This document shows, one piece after another, positions 9,816 through 21,388 of a DNA stretch of 64,000 nucleotides. The DNA lies in NCBI GenBank assembly GCA_964016985.1, contig OZ024825.1, positions 27,705,893 through 27,769,892 on the forward strand, written 5' to 3'. The notes under the pieces were generated by a model, which did not search any database, had not been told where the DNA came from, and saw nothing but the letters and a program-made list of their open reading frames with translations. The first letter of the stretch is position 1; each line of letters starts with the position of its first letter. The position numbers were made by a program, and so were the translations under genes. This stretch comes from Anodontia alba (lineage: Eukaryota; Mollusca; Bivalvia; Lucinida; Lucinidae).

Positions 9816-10378
9816 AGTGCTAGAAAACACCTGACTTAAAGTTATGCATACCGCATTTAACCCTAAGTATTGGGACAGACAGAGTGTATACTTGAACACA
9901 GATTTTAAACGGGTCAAATATTTGTTTTTTATTATTTTAGTATAATTATTATTATTTTGTTATTATTTTTTCGTTTGTTTTTGAGACTGAGGTAAATTTT
10001 TTTTCTTTAAGAGTTTAGAGAACAGGTATGATACTGTTAGTGAGTACCTGTTATCGTATTTACCACAAGTCTTCGGAATTCCTTACCATACTTATCTTAA
10101 AATTTGAACAAGCCCATTTACTATCTGTTCTTGTGTCTAGAACATTGCTGGACGAGTGGCAAATTGTTTAGAGACCGATCTGCGGCGTCTGATCTGGGTC
10201 TACACTGTTTGCTCAGGCCTCTCTGTCTGAATATTTAGGATAAATGCGGTGTCAACTGCAACTTCAGTTTTCAAGCTTGAAATACTAGTTCTGTTAGCAG
10301 CGGGAGCTGAATTACAGGTTTACATTTAACCCCTAGAGCGCCAGTCACAAACAGCAGCAGGCAAAACTCTAAAATATA
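9816..10378 (+). mobile_element. MITE family A copies and fragments
   Basis: A family A end (TACCGCATTTAACCCTAAGT) is at about 9849-9885. A nearly whole copy spans about 10052-10252, from 'ATCGTATTTACC' to 'TGAATATTTAGGATAAATGCGGT', with TGGGTCTACACTGTTTGCTC inside. Bases 10325-10375 (TTTAACCCCTAGAGCGCCAGTCACA) match the end of another dispersed family, seen also at 62655. No gene is present. Confidence 0.55.
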
Positions 10379-10646
10379 CTCGGTAAAAAACGTAATGGAC
10401 CAGAAACCGTGTTGGATCATAACTTTACCATTTCTCAGCCGATTTTCCTAAATCCTGTATCAAATGATACAGAAATTAAAACCTGAAATGAATTCAACCC
10501 AACCATTTCCCAATTACAGCTGAAACTAGATTCAGAGGCTGCAGATTCACATAGGAGTCACTAAACAAAACATGCAAAATCCGTTTTTTTTTTTGTTTTT
10601 TTTTTTTTTTTTTGTTTTTTTCTGACCTGGACATTAAAATTGTTTC

Positions 10647-12003
10647 TACGAGGGTCCTGCAAAAAGTTTTGTCACTGGATTCGGATTACTTCAGTGTTAC
10701 GTTTTATCAAACATATTTCTATAACAAACCTTCAAAGTAATTCCCCTTTACTGAAACACATTTTTGTAACCTTTCTACCCAGTCGCAAAAAAAAACAACA
10801 GATAAATAGTCTTCTTTTGGTATCTGTTTGAGACGCTGATAATTAGCGCTGCCAAGAGAACTTCTAGACGTATACTTATTTCCAGAAAGCATTTTCTTAA
10901 GCCTTGGAAATTTGGAAATAAAAAGAAATCACAGGGACTCAGGTCAGGTGAATAAGGTGGATGGTTTAAAACTTTCACCTGTTCAGAAGCCAAAAAAGAC
11001 TGAACAACCTCACACTTATGAGAGGAGGCATTGTCATATAAAAGGTGGACTCCTGACCATCCTTCGCTTGGTCGTTTCTTATTGTAAAACTCTTTCACTT
11101 TCTTCAGTACAGAATTCTTGTAGAATCGGCCAGTGACTGTATGACCAGATTGACAAGGCACTTGAACGACTGGCCCACTTGAATTAAAGAAAATTGCGCA
11201 CAACATCTTTTTCGAACTTATGGTTCTCTTGGCATATATGGGCGTTTATTTATCTTTTCGCTTCCATTGCTTATTATCAGCCCTTCTTTGTGGCTCAAAC
11301 ATGTGCACCCAGGTTTCATCACCTGTTAGCAAGTTAGAAATAACCCAACTATTACAGTCTTTGTATGTTTTCAAAAGTTCCCGGGCACATTTAAGGCGTT
11401 GTGGTTTTTGCTCCTCAGTGAGCAAATGAGGTACCAACCTAGCGCAAACCTTTCTCTGGTCCAAACGCTTTCTCAGAATTGTTTGCACACTGTCTTCTGA
11501 TATGCCAGTACAACTAGCTATATCTTTGACAGACAATCGCGCATCTTTTTCGACCACAATCTTTACAGCAGCGATATTAGCCTTGGTAACAGAGGTATTA
11601 GGCCTTCCAGGACGGGTATCATCTTCAACAGAAAATTTCCCAGCTTTAAAAGCTTTAACCCACCTAAAAACTGTGCGCATTGAAATGGTCTGAGGTCCAA
11701 ATATACCACACAATTCATTAAATATCTGCTTTGAATCTATATACCTAATGCGGCATTTAATATAGCTACGAATTTCAGTCTTCTGGTCCATGTTCCAATG
11801 TAACAAGTAAATTGGTCAGTGTATATGACTGCATCTATTTCAATTTAAAATAAATCGGTCAGTTGGAAAGCAATTTGCACGAAATAAACGGGTATTGTTA
11901 GCTATTCAACACGCCATTCAAGTGCAGTGAAGCATTTTAAAATATACCTGGGATAAAACAAAGGAAACCTATTAGTGACAGAACTTTTTACATGACCCTC
12001 GTA
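10647..12003 (-). mobile_element. mariner transposon (copy 1), TA-flanked
   Basis: Terminal inverted repeats of 27 bases lie at 10647-10673 and 11977-12003, including the TA target. They begin TACGAGGGTCCTGCAAAAAG and TACGAGGGTCATGTAAAAAG, matching at 24 of 27 positions. The length of 1357 bases is normal for mariner. The transposase lies inside on the minus strand and is broken. The insertion is at a TA inside a ~450-base MITE. Confidence 0.88.
10730..11806 (-). pseudogene. mariner transposase, inactivated (D34D type)
   Basis: The minus-strand reading starts at 11806 (or at the internal Met of MDQKTEIR, 11791). It contains the paired helix-turn-helix region, including the WVKAFKAG and DDTRPGRP linker, then catalytic GDETW, YDNASSH and PYSPDLSPCDFF. 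Exactly 34 residues separate the second and third aspartates, the mariner signature. An in-frame TAA at 11246-11248 splits the ORF after QWKRKDK; the frame continues unchanged with AKRTISSKK. After the third aspartate there are two frame changes, near 10855 and at the T/A-run near 10790. Beyond them a different frame restores CDWVERLQKCVSVKGNYF. No intact product is possible. Confidence 0.9.
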
Positions 12004-12160
12004 TGACTCAAAAACCTTTGCTCCATACTGATTCACTGCATCTGAGCAATCTCTGTCTCTCTGACTTTCTCCTACGCACATACGCATATAAACAAACGGA
12101 AACAAACACGCGCGTACGAAAACAGTAACGCATGGAAACACCTGGAGATGTTCATTTCAA

Positions 12161-12209
12161 CTGGTCCATTACTTTTTTGACCGAGCTCGGCAAAAAAGTA
12201 ATGGACCAG
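12161..12209. repeat. perfect 19-bp-arm palindrome at a MITE-MITE junction
   Basis: CTGGTCCATTACTTTTTTG, an 11-base centre containing CCGAGCTCGG, then the exact reverse complement of the first arm. It is formed by two terminal repeats meeting head to head at 12185/12186. Confidence 0.9.
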
Positions 12210-12663
12210 GTGATACAAAATGTGATAACTTCCCTATTCCTGAACCGAATTACACAAAACTTTCTATCAAATTAATCGGCTATAAATGCATCAAAACCAT
12301 TTGTTAAGATATTTATCAGGTTCTGATGAAATAAAAAAAAAAATAGATAAAAAAAATAAAATAAAATAAAATAAAAAACCAAAAAAACAGAGCCTGTTTT
12401 AGCGTAATGGGATCTCCGTCGAAAGCGTGCAAAATTAGAGTTTTTGACATGATACCCTTAATCCGTTGGTGTATCCTTCACCCATGCATTGTGGAAATCC
12501 AGACATGCAAGAAAGCAGAAATGGATTTGTATTCACTCATGCATGTGCGTGAGTGTATGCACATACATGTTTGTTCGCGTGCGTAACAGAAACAAATGAA
12601 CATCTACAGCTGGAGGTCTTCGGTGTCAAACAGTATTGCGTCCCTTCATTACTCGTTGACTAG
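12186..12663. mobile_element. second copy of the ~450-bp MITE
   Basis: The left end is CTCGGCAAAAAAGTAATGG. The following sequence (GTGATAACTT...CCGAATT...TCAAAT) aligns with the copy beginning at 10379. The right end is decayed, with TTCATTACTCGTTGACTAG at about 12645-12663 standing for the terminal repeat. An A-rich AAAATAAAATAAA tract lies at 12330-12380. Bases 12664-12898 are unassigned. Confidence 0.55.
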
Positions 12664-12898
12664 TGTATTATGAAATAGGTTTGTTAAGTCAAACTGGATG
12701 ACAAAATGGGAATAAGAATCAGATTATCGTTTCTTCCGTGGAGTTGTAACATACTAGACTTGAAGTCGGCTAGCTGCCAGAGAAACAGAATGGCAATCGA
12801 CATTGTACTGATTACTATTGAACCTGGTTGACATGGAAAACTGCTGCATTAGAAAGCACAGTTGAAATGAATTTCTCCAGGTGTGGCTAATAATACTT

Positions 12899-15331
12899 TG
12901 CGGAACGGAACAACTTCAGGGTCACACAATAGGGAATACATATAAAAGTAATAATAAAAGTATAATATTTGTTCTTGTTCACTGTTTCTGAGAACATTTA
13001 GGATAACTATCGGTTACAGGTTTATCCTCTTGAACATCTAACTGTGTCTTTTAGTTGTTTTTGAATAATAATAGTTTGTAATTTGCCATTTATGAATTAC
13101 GCTCCGTTCCCTTCCGCAATGTATAATTATCCACTCTGATAATTATATTTAACGGAACGGAACGGAACAAGAATGTCCAGAACTGCTTTCAGCTTCCAGC
13201 AAGTTACAAAATGAACCCAGGCAGTATGCAGATATACTGAAGACTCTATATGAAGATTGCTTTGCATTATAGTAATGAATGGTAAGGAACAAGAATGCAA
13301 AACTCCTTTCATTATTTGTTCTTGTCCATTGCTTTAATTGTCGTTTAAGGCTTATTATTGATAAAAAAAAATACCTTCTTGAACATTTACCTGTTTTTTT
13401 TTGTTTTTTTTTTCTGTTAAAAATTTTTTTGCTATGCCATTTCTAAATTTTGTTCCGTTCCGTAAAGTATAATTATCCACACCGATAATTATATTTAACG
13501 GAACGGAACAAGAATACCCAGTCCTGTCCAATGTTTTTAAGAATATGTAGTTGTTGATTAAAATGATGCTCTTGAACAGTTGTCTGTCCTTTGATTGTTT
13601 TTGAATAAAATGTATGTGTTTTGGCATTTATTAACCTTTCTCCGTTCCGTTCTGCAAAGTAATATTATCCACACCGATACTAATATTTAACGGAATGGAA
13701 CGACACAAGAATGTCCAGAGCTGCTTTCAGCTTCCAGCAAGTTAGAAAAAAGAACTCTTGCAGCATGCAGATATACTAAAGACTGTACACGAAATAGTAA
13801 GAAAGGGTTACTCAGAAAAAAAGCCAAAATCAAAGACCACAGCCATCCAAAGCTACCGAAAAAAAGTAAGATAAGGCGAGACGACGGTACACACACAATC
13901 AAAATTTGAGGATCGCTTTGCATGATAGGAATGAATGAAAGGGAACAAGAATATGCAGAACTCCCTGTTACAAAAATGTTTAACTGAATGTTATAGAATC
14001 GCGTTAAGACAGAAAGACAGAGGGACGGACGAAGAGACGGAGGTACGTATGTACGTACGTACGTATGACCCGAACACTATATGAAACAAGTATCATGCCA
14101 ACGGGGTGTGGAAGGGTGGATGGGGGACAGCGAAAAAGGTACCCATGTGTATTAATGTAGGTATGTATGCTCCATTCGTCTGTTTGTATGCCTGTACAGG
14201 GCCTGCCTGCTTTCATGTATGTATTATGTACGCATGTATGTATGCATTTAAAATTCAGTTTGCCACAATGAGGAATCTAAAATCTACCAGATACAAACAT
14301 TTTAACTGAGTGTAACATAATTACGTAAGAACAGACAGACGGACGGGCAGACGTAAGTACGCAGGTACGATCCGAACACTAAACGAAACAAGATGATGAT
14401 AATGATTGGGTGGGTGAGTGGGGGCGAAAAAAGTGACATGTGTATGTATGTAGACATGTATGGCTCTGTCTGTTTGTCTGTCTGTGTCTGCCTCCTGTAT
14501 GTATGTATGTACGTATGTATGGCTTGCTCATCCGCAGGTCCGTATTTGTGCTTATCTGTGTTTGTCTGTCTGTCTTCCTCACTGACAGCACATATGTATG
14601 TATGTATGTATGTATGTCCTCTTGAATATATACATGTCATTTAGTTGTTTTTGAATAAAAATGTTTGTATGTTTGGCATTTATTAACCTTGTTCCGTTCC
14701 GCAAAGTATAATTATCCACACCGAAAATTATATTTAACGGAACGGAACGGAACGGTACAAGAATATCCAGAACTGCTTTCAGCTTCTAGCTAGTGAGAAA
14801 AATTAACTCTGTAGCACTCAGATATACTTAAAAGTCTACATGAAATAGTAAGAAAGGGTTACCTAGGAAAAGTCAAATGAATACCACAGCCGTCCCAATC
14901 TACCATAGAAAGTAGGATAAGCGAGACGACAGTAACACACAATCAAAATTTGAAGATTGCTTTGGATTATAGGAATGAATTGAAGGGAACATGACTATGC
15001 AGCGCTCCTTACATTATATCTTCTTGTAAAATGTTTTAAAGAATATGTATTTGTCGAGTAAGGCTTATCATCGATCAAAAATTGATCCTTTTGAACATTT
15101 ACGTGTCCTTTGTTTGTTTGTTTATTTTTTTAATGAAAGAGTTTGTGTTTTGCTATTTCTAAACTTTCTTCCGTTCCGTTTCACACTAATAATTATATTT
15201 AACGGAACGGAACGAAACAAAAATATCTAGAACTGCTGTCAGCTTCCACAAGCCAGTTATAAAACAATGTGTTAGGGAGTCGTCAAACGTCTCCTGATAT
15301 ATGGATGTATGGCTACACTCGTCCGCAAGTT

Positions 15332-15368
<37 letters not shown>

Positions 15369-15885
15369 TCCCTGACTGTATGTATGTATGTATGTTGTTC
15401 CCTGTTTATCCTCTTAAACAGGTACATGTCATTTAGTTGTTTTTGAATAAAGATGGTTGTGTTTTGGCATTTATTAACCTTGTTCCGTTCCGTTCTGCAA
15501 TGTATAATTATCAACACCGATCGTTATATTTAACGGAACGGAAAGGAACAAGAATATCCAGAACTGCTTTCAGCTTCTAGCAAGTGAAAAAAGTGAACTC
15601 TTTTAGCATGCAGATATACTAAGGATTCAACACGTGAAATAGTAAGAAAGGGTTACTCAGGAAAAGCCAAAATCAAAGACAACCATCCCAATGACTTGGA
15701 GGGAACATGAATATGCAGAGCTCATTTCATTATTTCTTCTTGTAAAATGTTTTAAAGAATATGTAGTTGTCGAGTAAGGCTTAGGCTACTATTGATCCTT
15801 TTGAACATTTACATGGCCTTTGGTTGTTTTTGAATGAAAGATTTTCTGTTTTGCTATTTCTAAACTTTGTTCCGTTCCGCAAAGT
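12899..15885. repeat. tandem array of units joined by a cruciform-capable hairpin
   Basis: Seven unequal units (about 190 to 1050 bases) are separated by the same imperfect inverted repeat: GTTCCGTTCCGCAAAG, TATAATTATC, a short loop, GATAATTATATT, AACGGAACGGAAC. Full hairpins lie at about 13101-13169, 13452-13508, 13641-13703, 14691-14757, 15168-15214 and 15481-15543. The array starts with only the right arm (12899) and ends with only the left arm (about 15866-15880). Each unit opens with CAAGAATATCCAGAACTGCTTTCAGCTTCCAGC and closes with TAGTTGTTTTTGAATAAA...GGCATTTATTAACCTT. The long fourth unit carries internal GTAC, TATG and CTGT microsatellites (14040-14620), and (GT)n lies at 15337-15366. 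Not coding. Confidence 0.8.
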
Positions 15886-16080
15886 GAAAAACATTTAAGT
15901 TAAAAATCAGTTAAATTCCACTGAGGACCTAAGATGATAAAAAAAAAAAAAAAATAAAAAATAATAATAGAGGATTCCAGTTACAAGGACCTGGTTAGTA
16001 TTTGGTCTATCTTGCACTACCTGTCAAGGGAGATAATAGAGAAAAAAATTTTCTAATCTCTCATTAAGCATTATCTTACA

Positions 16081-16133
<53 letters not shown>

Positions 16134-16137
16134 GACT
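15886..16137. repeat. A-rich and (CT)n simple sequence
   Basis: A poly-A tract lies at about 15938-15962 and an uninterrupted (CT)n of about 46 bases at 16087-16132. No gene. Confidence 0.85.
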
Positions 16138-16295
16138 ACTGTATTTACCCTAAATAATCGAACACCTTCACTCCTTTATTCTTGTCCTGACGTTTTAACA
16201 AGTTCATTTGACTACCAATTGCAGTGTCTAAAACTGCTATATAAGGTGCAAACAGTGTAGACCCAGATCAGACATCTCGTTATGTGGCGTCTGAT
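16138..16295 (+). mobile_element. MITE family A, truncated by Penelope insertion
   Basis: It begins TACTGTATTTACCCTAAATAATCG, contains GCAAACAGTGTAGACCCAGA and GGCGTCTGATCTAGG, and then changes abruptly into Penelope coding sequence. The missing right end marks the junction. Confidence 0.7.
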
Positions 16296-17614
16296 CTAGG
16301 TCTGCGAGGAAGTTTGGGAGGAAAGAAAAGTCAAGGACCCATCTACACAGACTCTGGTCAAACTTCTGACCCTCATATTCAAATGCAATAACTTTGAGTT
16401 CAACGGGAAACATTATTTCCAAGTCCAAGCACTGCTATGGGGACCAAAATAAATGGCACCTGCATATGCCAACATTTTCATGGGTCGTCTCGAGGGACAG
16501 CTGTTGAAGTCAGTGGCCCTGAGACCATTATCATGGCTAAGGTTCATTGACTATATTGACATGGTCGCACGGCCGCGAGACTTTGACAGCTTTCCTCGAC
16601 GAGGCCAACAACTTCCACCCGAACATAAAGTTCAAGGCTGAAATTTCAACCGAGCAGCACGTGTTTCTGGACACCAAATCAAGTCTTGTGGGCGATACAA
16701 TATCTGTTGATCTGTATACAAAACCAACAGATACGCACCAATATCTCCTACCCACAAGTTGCCACCCGAAACACTGCTGTAAAAATGTTTCTTATAACCT
16801 TGCACTTCGCCTCAGACGTATCTGCTCCGATTCGGACACCTTTGAATCAAGAGCCAGAGAACTGACTGACCACCTCTGCAAATGGGGTTATCAGAAACAG
16901 GAAATTTCACTTGCCATTGAGAGAGCACGGCAACAAAAGAGAGTAGACCTTCTTTCTTATAGGCCTAAATCCGAGTCGAACGTTCTCCCCCTTCGTGTTG
17001 ACATATCACCCAGACTTGCCAAAAGTGAGGGATATAGTCAACAAACACTGGCCCATTATTGAGTCCTCTAGCACTTTGAGCGAGATCTTTACAGAAAGAC
17101 CGACCATGATCTACAGAAGACCCAAGAGTCTGCGGGATCTTCTTGTACGTGCCAAGCTCAAACCAGACATGCGTGATGATGAACCGCTTGGGGAGACACG
17201 ACCGTGCGGCAAAGCAAGATGCAAAACCTGTAAAATGATAACCCCCACGCAGATCGCGAAGTCAGCGTCTGGGGCAACAATCAAGCTTAGGTGCAACACC
17301 AGTTGTAAGACGACCAATGTTGTCTACCTTATAACATGCACCAAGTGTGGAAAAGAATATGTTGGTGAAACCGGTGATCATGTGAACCAACGGATGAACG
17401 GCCACCGAGATGATTGGAAACACAAGCGGTTGGAGAGGTCTCCTGTCGCAGAACACTTCTGTTCACCAGACATGATTTCCTCAACCACGCCACGCTTTGT
17501 TGCTTAGGCCATAACCCGGAGTGGACAGATCGAACCAGGAAAGCAAGAGAGAGCTATTGGATCCGACGTCTGAACACTCTGCGGCCATATGGGATCAACA
17601 AGGGCGACCAGTAG
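16296..17614 (+). pseudogene. Penelope-like RT + GIY-YIG endonuclease, multiply broken
   Basis: In order, across several frames: WEERKVKDPSTQTL and NNFEFNGKHYFQVQ; a damaged GTAMGTKMAP site (extra bases and a stop near 16450); [15 protein letters not shown]; then [10 protein letters not shown], where FIDD is expected, so the second catalytic Asp is Tyr. Next come [29 protein letters not shown] and CHPKHCCK (RT thumb, 16600-16800). Then YHPDLPKVRDIVNKHWPII, RRPKSLRDLLVRAKL, the CGKARCKTC zinc motif, and the GIY-YIG core VVYLITCTKCGKEYVGET followed by RMNGHR (about 17310-17400). The tail RKARESYWIRRLNTLRPYGI is in another frame, ending near 17612. Frame changes lie near 16425, 16560, 17000 and 17460. 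It cannot be functional. Confidence 0.92.
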
Positions 17615-18004
17615 AGGGAATCATCGTCCCTAAGTCAGGGCATGCGACAGCTCATGTGGAACGTTTTGTTCATGTGAATTTACGTAAGTTGGGCCTATTT
17701 GCCTTACGCACTGGTGAAAAACACTCAGTTTGGTGTATATCCTTTTCGATGTAAGGTTTATGTGCATTGTATACATTGCGTATATGGGCACAGTGGTGTT
17801 GATAGTAAAGATAAGCTTTATAAGTTTTGAAGATAAGCTTTATACTTTTTGCACGTTGTGTTCAGGCGTATTGTTTACATTTCACATATATCTAAAAACG
17901 ATCAGTTATCAAGTCGCAGCGGGTCAGATAACATGGGCCCAAAAAGGACATAATCTTTTATTCGTAAATTTTACATTTTTATGTCATTTTTTAAAATAGA
18001 AAAC

Positions 18005-18035
18005 CTCTGAAGAAGGCGAAAGCCAAAAGGCCTCA
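18005..18035 (+). ncRNA. degenerate hammerhead-like motif of the Penelope 3' region
   Basis: CTGAAGAAGGC, GAAA, GCCAAAAGG resembles a core box, a GGC/GCC helix and a second box, but both boxes deviate from the catalytic consensus. The position downstream of the GIY-YIG domain is as expected for Penelope terminal repeats. Confidence 0.35.
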
Positions 18036-18143
18036 GGTAAACAAATCATTTGCACTGTTAATGATTAACTCTCAACATATAGCTTAACGCCTATCATTTC
18101 AGCATCCTTTCTGGATCCAGTGCTACCAAAAATATTTTTTGTT

Positions 18144-18249
<106 letters not shown>

Positions 18250-18464
18250 TAGAAAAGGACCTGCGCTTGCGCGGGTATATTATATTTTGATTCATCGAAC
18301 AGATTAAAAAAAACTGAAAAAAAAAAAGTTCAAAGGTTATTTTTTATTATTATTATTTAATTCTATCTGTGTTCAACGTCATGACCTTTTAGTCATATCG
18401 CGACGATGTCTATATGACAGGGAGCTCAATATTCACCTTTACAGTGCTGCCTCACTAAAATATC

Positions 18465-18690
18465 CCGCGCCAGACACATGACGTAACATTCCACCCAGTC
18501 ACGTTATACCAGGCCGACCATTTCCGTTTGCTCAATGCTTATCGCCAAGCGAAAGAGTAGCTGCAGTAATATCATGTTTAAATTCTTTGGTATGACTTGG
18601 CAGCGGATCGAGCACACAACCTCCGGAACGCAAGGCGGACGTTCTAGAAACTTAGCCACTGCGCCGGTAAATTCGGTAATCGGCCTGCTG
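18465..18690 (-). mobile_element. tRNA-derived SINE, minus strand
   Basis: The minus strand has a box-A-like AGTGGCTAAGTTTC and a box-B-like TGCTCGATCC about 45 bases apart (18600-18672) in a tRNA-like head: 'GCGCAGTGGCTAAG' and 'CGCCTTGCGTTCCGGAGG'. The body towards lower coordinates (18530-18600) resembles the conserved section following the head in mollusc SINEs. The tail is not delimited. Confidence 0.55.
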
Positions 18691-18711
18691 ATTTCGGACG
18701 GTTTAACCATA

Positions 18712-18938
18712 TGAGCCAGCGCATAACAACCCCAACAAAATGACTTGGCTACCCAGGGGAGAGTCAGGTTAACATGGATATTCACCTGTCATCAGTCTGG
18801 CTGCGCACTCGATTGGTTGCTAAGGGTCCAAGGTTTCTACGTGCAGACAGTGAAGACGGATCAGACTGGGCAGATGCACAGGTCACTGCGCATGGTACAC
18901 AAGTCATTTTGTTGATTTTGTCATGCGACGGCTCATAA
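18712..18938. mobile_element. MITE, family B
   Basis: Inverted ends: GAGCCAGCGCATAACA...CAACAAAATGAC at the left and GTCATTTTGTTGATTTTGTCATGCGACGGCTC at the right. This family recurs at 31587, 35350 and 38708, where GTGCGCCCAGCGAAGACTC is better preserved. It is diverged here. Confidence 0.65.
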
Positions 18939-19178
18939 ATGCAGAGTTGCCGCTAGGTCCAATTACAGTCGCACCTCAATAGCTCAAACCCATTGATGAT
19001 CAATTTGGGTTCGGACTGACCCAGCGGTGTTTGAGATGGTTCGAAGAGTGAGTACGACGTAGCCTGCTTATACAACAATTCACCTTTATTGACCACAGAG
19101 GACAGTAATAACTGACCAAAATTAAAATATTTATTGGATAGATTTTTCTATGCAGTTTGAAATAAATTAATTTTCACG

Positions 19179-19211
<33 letters not shown>

Positions 19212-20621
19212 TTCTTAATTACGTATGCCATTACGTTCTCAAACTTTGTTCTTTCATTCGGTTCACACCTTTGTCGTTTACAGAAGCATCGCTGCAATGT
19301 ATAAATTGACTATTACGCCACACGGGGAATACCGAATGTTCAGTCATATAAATACGCACCTGTCTCTGCTTAGATGACGTCCAATTCTTCACAATGTGCA
19401 CGTAATCTATTTATAGGTGGTTAATTCAGTTTCCCCACAAAAAAACTGGAAAACTCATTAAAATTCCGGAAATTAAATATAAAATTTATCAATAAGAACA
19501 ATATCGTTATCAATTAAAACCAACCAACCCGCAGCAGGTTTTCTAGGTTTTTGTAGTTCTTTTAGTAGTAGTAGTAATATATATATATAAGGTAATTGTA
19601 TTAATATATTAATATGAAATATAAACTCTTCTAAAGTGAAAGTCCACAATAAAGGAAAATATATCCACAAATAATGAATGAAAGATTGCCTTGTGTTTTC
19701 TGCTAATTTTAATGACTTAACGCATTTCACTACTAACAATGCAGATCTTCAGAAGACATATTTGATAATGACGTGTCTATGGCAACAAGGTAATCATATA
19801 CAGGAAGTGACTTCATAAAAAGTATTGTCATGTAAAAAATGGGGTTATTCATCAAAAAAAACAAACAAAAAAAAAACAACTAAATATGTCTGTTTAATTT
19901 TGGCTTGAAAAGACCGGTGAAATGGTTTTATTTCAGTTTTCTTGCCGAAGCACTATCCTTATGTAAATAACGTATTTGGCGTCACATGACATAGACGTCT
20001 ATATCATGTGACGCCTTATTTACTTATTTCAATGCAGTGGCTGCACCCAGGGAAACCCGATATCGGGATACCGGAGGTTGCGAGATTTCGGAGGCTGCCA
20101 AAATTAATATTTTGATGAAACTCTCCTCCACTCACTTGTCAAAGACAACAAATAAGAGTCGGCAGATCCAGGATGCTTTATGTCTGTAGTCATATTGAAA
20201 ATTGCGCAAGAAATCAGCCAGTAAAATTTAAATTACTGCCATTTTATAAAATGAAAAACGATAGTGCCTTGATAGGACTGGTGGACTGCTTGGGGTGGAC
20301 ATTTGAATAGGACAATTCTTGGCCTTGCACGTGGAAGGGGGCATGTTTTTCCACTTGTTTTTCGCGTCGTGGAATCATAGGCATAGTGCCTTATGGTCCT
20401 TGTCGTGGGGCTTGTGATGTTCTTTCTTTTCATCTTGGTGGTGTCTTTCGGTTTGGTGCTAGGTTGTGCAAGCAGATGGTGGGGGCTTATGTCTCTGAAA
20501 CAGAGGATTTGTCGGTATCTAATGATATAATGTCTCTAATGATGATACAAAAACAACTGACAGTTATTGATGTGAAATACTTCCAAATACTTCCGTGTGA
20601 TGCTCAACGTGGGAAAAAGAC
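18939..20621. other. no gene seen
   Basis: Poly-A lies at about 19181-19209. A palindrome of about 17-bp arms lies at 19978-20015 (GGCGTCACATGACATAGACG and its complement). Sequence at 18970-19060 (AGTCGCACCTCAATAGCTCAAAC and GTTTGAGATGGTTCGA) looks like a short inverted-repeat remnant. Small open frames show no family features. Confidence 0.5.
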
Positions 20622-20819
20622 CCTTATGCCATATGCGAACAGCAAGTCCAAATGATCGTGCACATCCGTGCAGGCTGATCAGGACATTTTCTGTTCGTCG
20701 ACATATACTACAATAACAATTGCTTCTGTAAGGCGGCAACGAAGGCCCAGATCAGTCTGCGCGAATGTGCAGGCTGATCTGGGCCTGCGTTGTTCGCAAA
20801 TGCACTTCGTGTGTACAGT
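20622..20819. mobile_element. MITE, family C
   Basis: The landmarks are CCTTATGCCATATGCGAACAGCAA, hairpin GCACATCCGTGCAGGCTGATC, and a second hairpin AGGCCCAGATCAG...CTGATCTGGGCCT, ending GTTCGCAAATGCACTTCGTG. Related copies lie at 23104, 24035, 27790, 33100 and 35766. Confidence 0.6.
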
Positions 20820-21388
20820 ACTACTGTGCTTTCGACATCTTTCAGAAAGTCGTTTTTTGCTCGGCGCTTTAAACAAAAGAAGTAAATTTGCAAACTTTTG
20901 TCATGATTTAATGCAAAACCATTTGTCGTAACTACCTATGCGCAAAAAATTTTTATTCTAGTCAGTGGTTTTTAAAAAATCAAATATCTACACTTTTCCC
21001 CATAGTAAAAATTAATGAAAATTATGCAGAAATTTGTAGGGTAGGTAACTTGGAGGCAGATTTTCAACAAGTTCTGCTTGTTCAATTTTTCTGAAAGTTT
21101 CGCAATATTGTTGTGAAACATCAATAATTTAAATTCAGCAAAGAAAAGTAAAAAATATTTACTAAGACAAAAATTCCAAAAAATCACTGTACTATAGAAA
21201 TTGCATAGGTCAGACCAATTTTTGGTGATAAATTTAATTTTACGGTACATATTTGAGAACAAAACACAGTGACAGAAAAGACAAATGGTTTCTGATAAGT
21301 TATAGTCAATCAGAACAAAATATTTTCATTTAAGATAAAACGCCAAGCAAAAAACTTCTTTCCGAGAGATGTCGAAAGGACAGTAGTG
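20820..21388. mobile_element. ~570-bp MITE with long terminal inverted repeats
   Basis: The left terminus 20821-20872 (CTACTGTGCTTTCGACATCT then TTTTTTGCTCGGCGCTTTA) is inverted at about 21337-21387 (TAAAACGCCAAGCAAAAAAC to GTCGAAAGGACAGTAGTG) with about 80 percent identity. Inner inverted similarity (CCATTTGTC / GACAAATGG) extends further. AT-rich interior, no ORF of note. Confidence 0.7.

Larger units (their letters stand above)
10379..12185. mobile_element. ~450-bp MITE split by a nested mariner
   Basis: The left terminal repeat at 10379-10403 (CTCGGTAAAAAACG then TAATGGACCAG) is the reverse complement, with small differences, of 12161-12185. Removing the mariner and one TA leaves about 450 bases. 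The right end abuts a second copy exactly, so the two terminal repeats form a large palindrome at 12161-12209. A poly-T tract with single G interruptions lies at 10583-10620. The element has no coding content of its own. Confidence 0.65.
16296..18060 (+). mobile_element. 5'-truncated Penelope-like retroelement
   Basis: Reverse transcriptase and GIY-YIG endonuclease remnants (16296-17614) are followed by about 450 bases of non-coding 3' sequence. At 18005-18035 this carries CTGAAGAAGGCGAAAGCCAAAAGG, which resembles a degenerate hammerhead-type motif of Penelope terminal repeats (core CTGAAGA in place of CTGATGA). The 3' boundary is uncertain; I placed it before the unique sequence preceding the TA run. 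Two AAGATAAGCTTTATA direct repeats lie near 17807 and 17830. Confidence 0.75.

Noticed and set aside
12899..15885. CRISPR-like array (conserved palindromic repeats with spacers)
   Set aside because: Spacers are similar to each other and 130-980 bases long, the context is eukaryotic, and no cas genes are present. It is a tandem repeat with hairpins.
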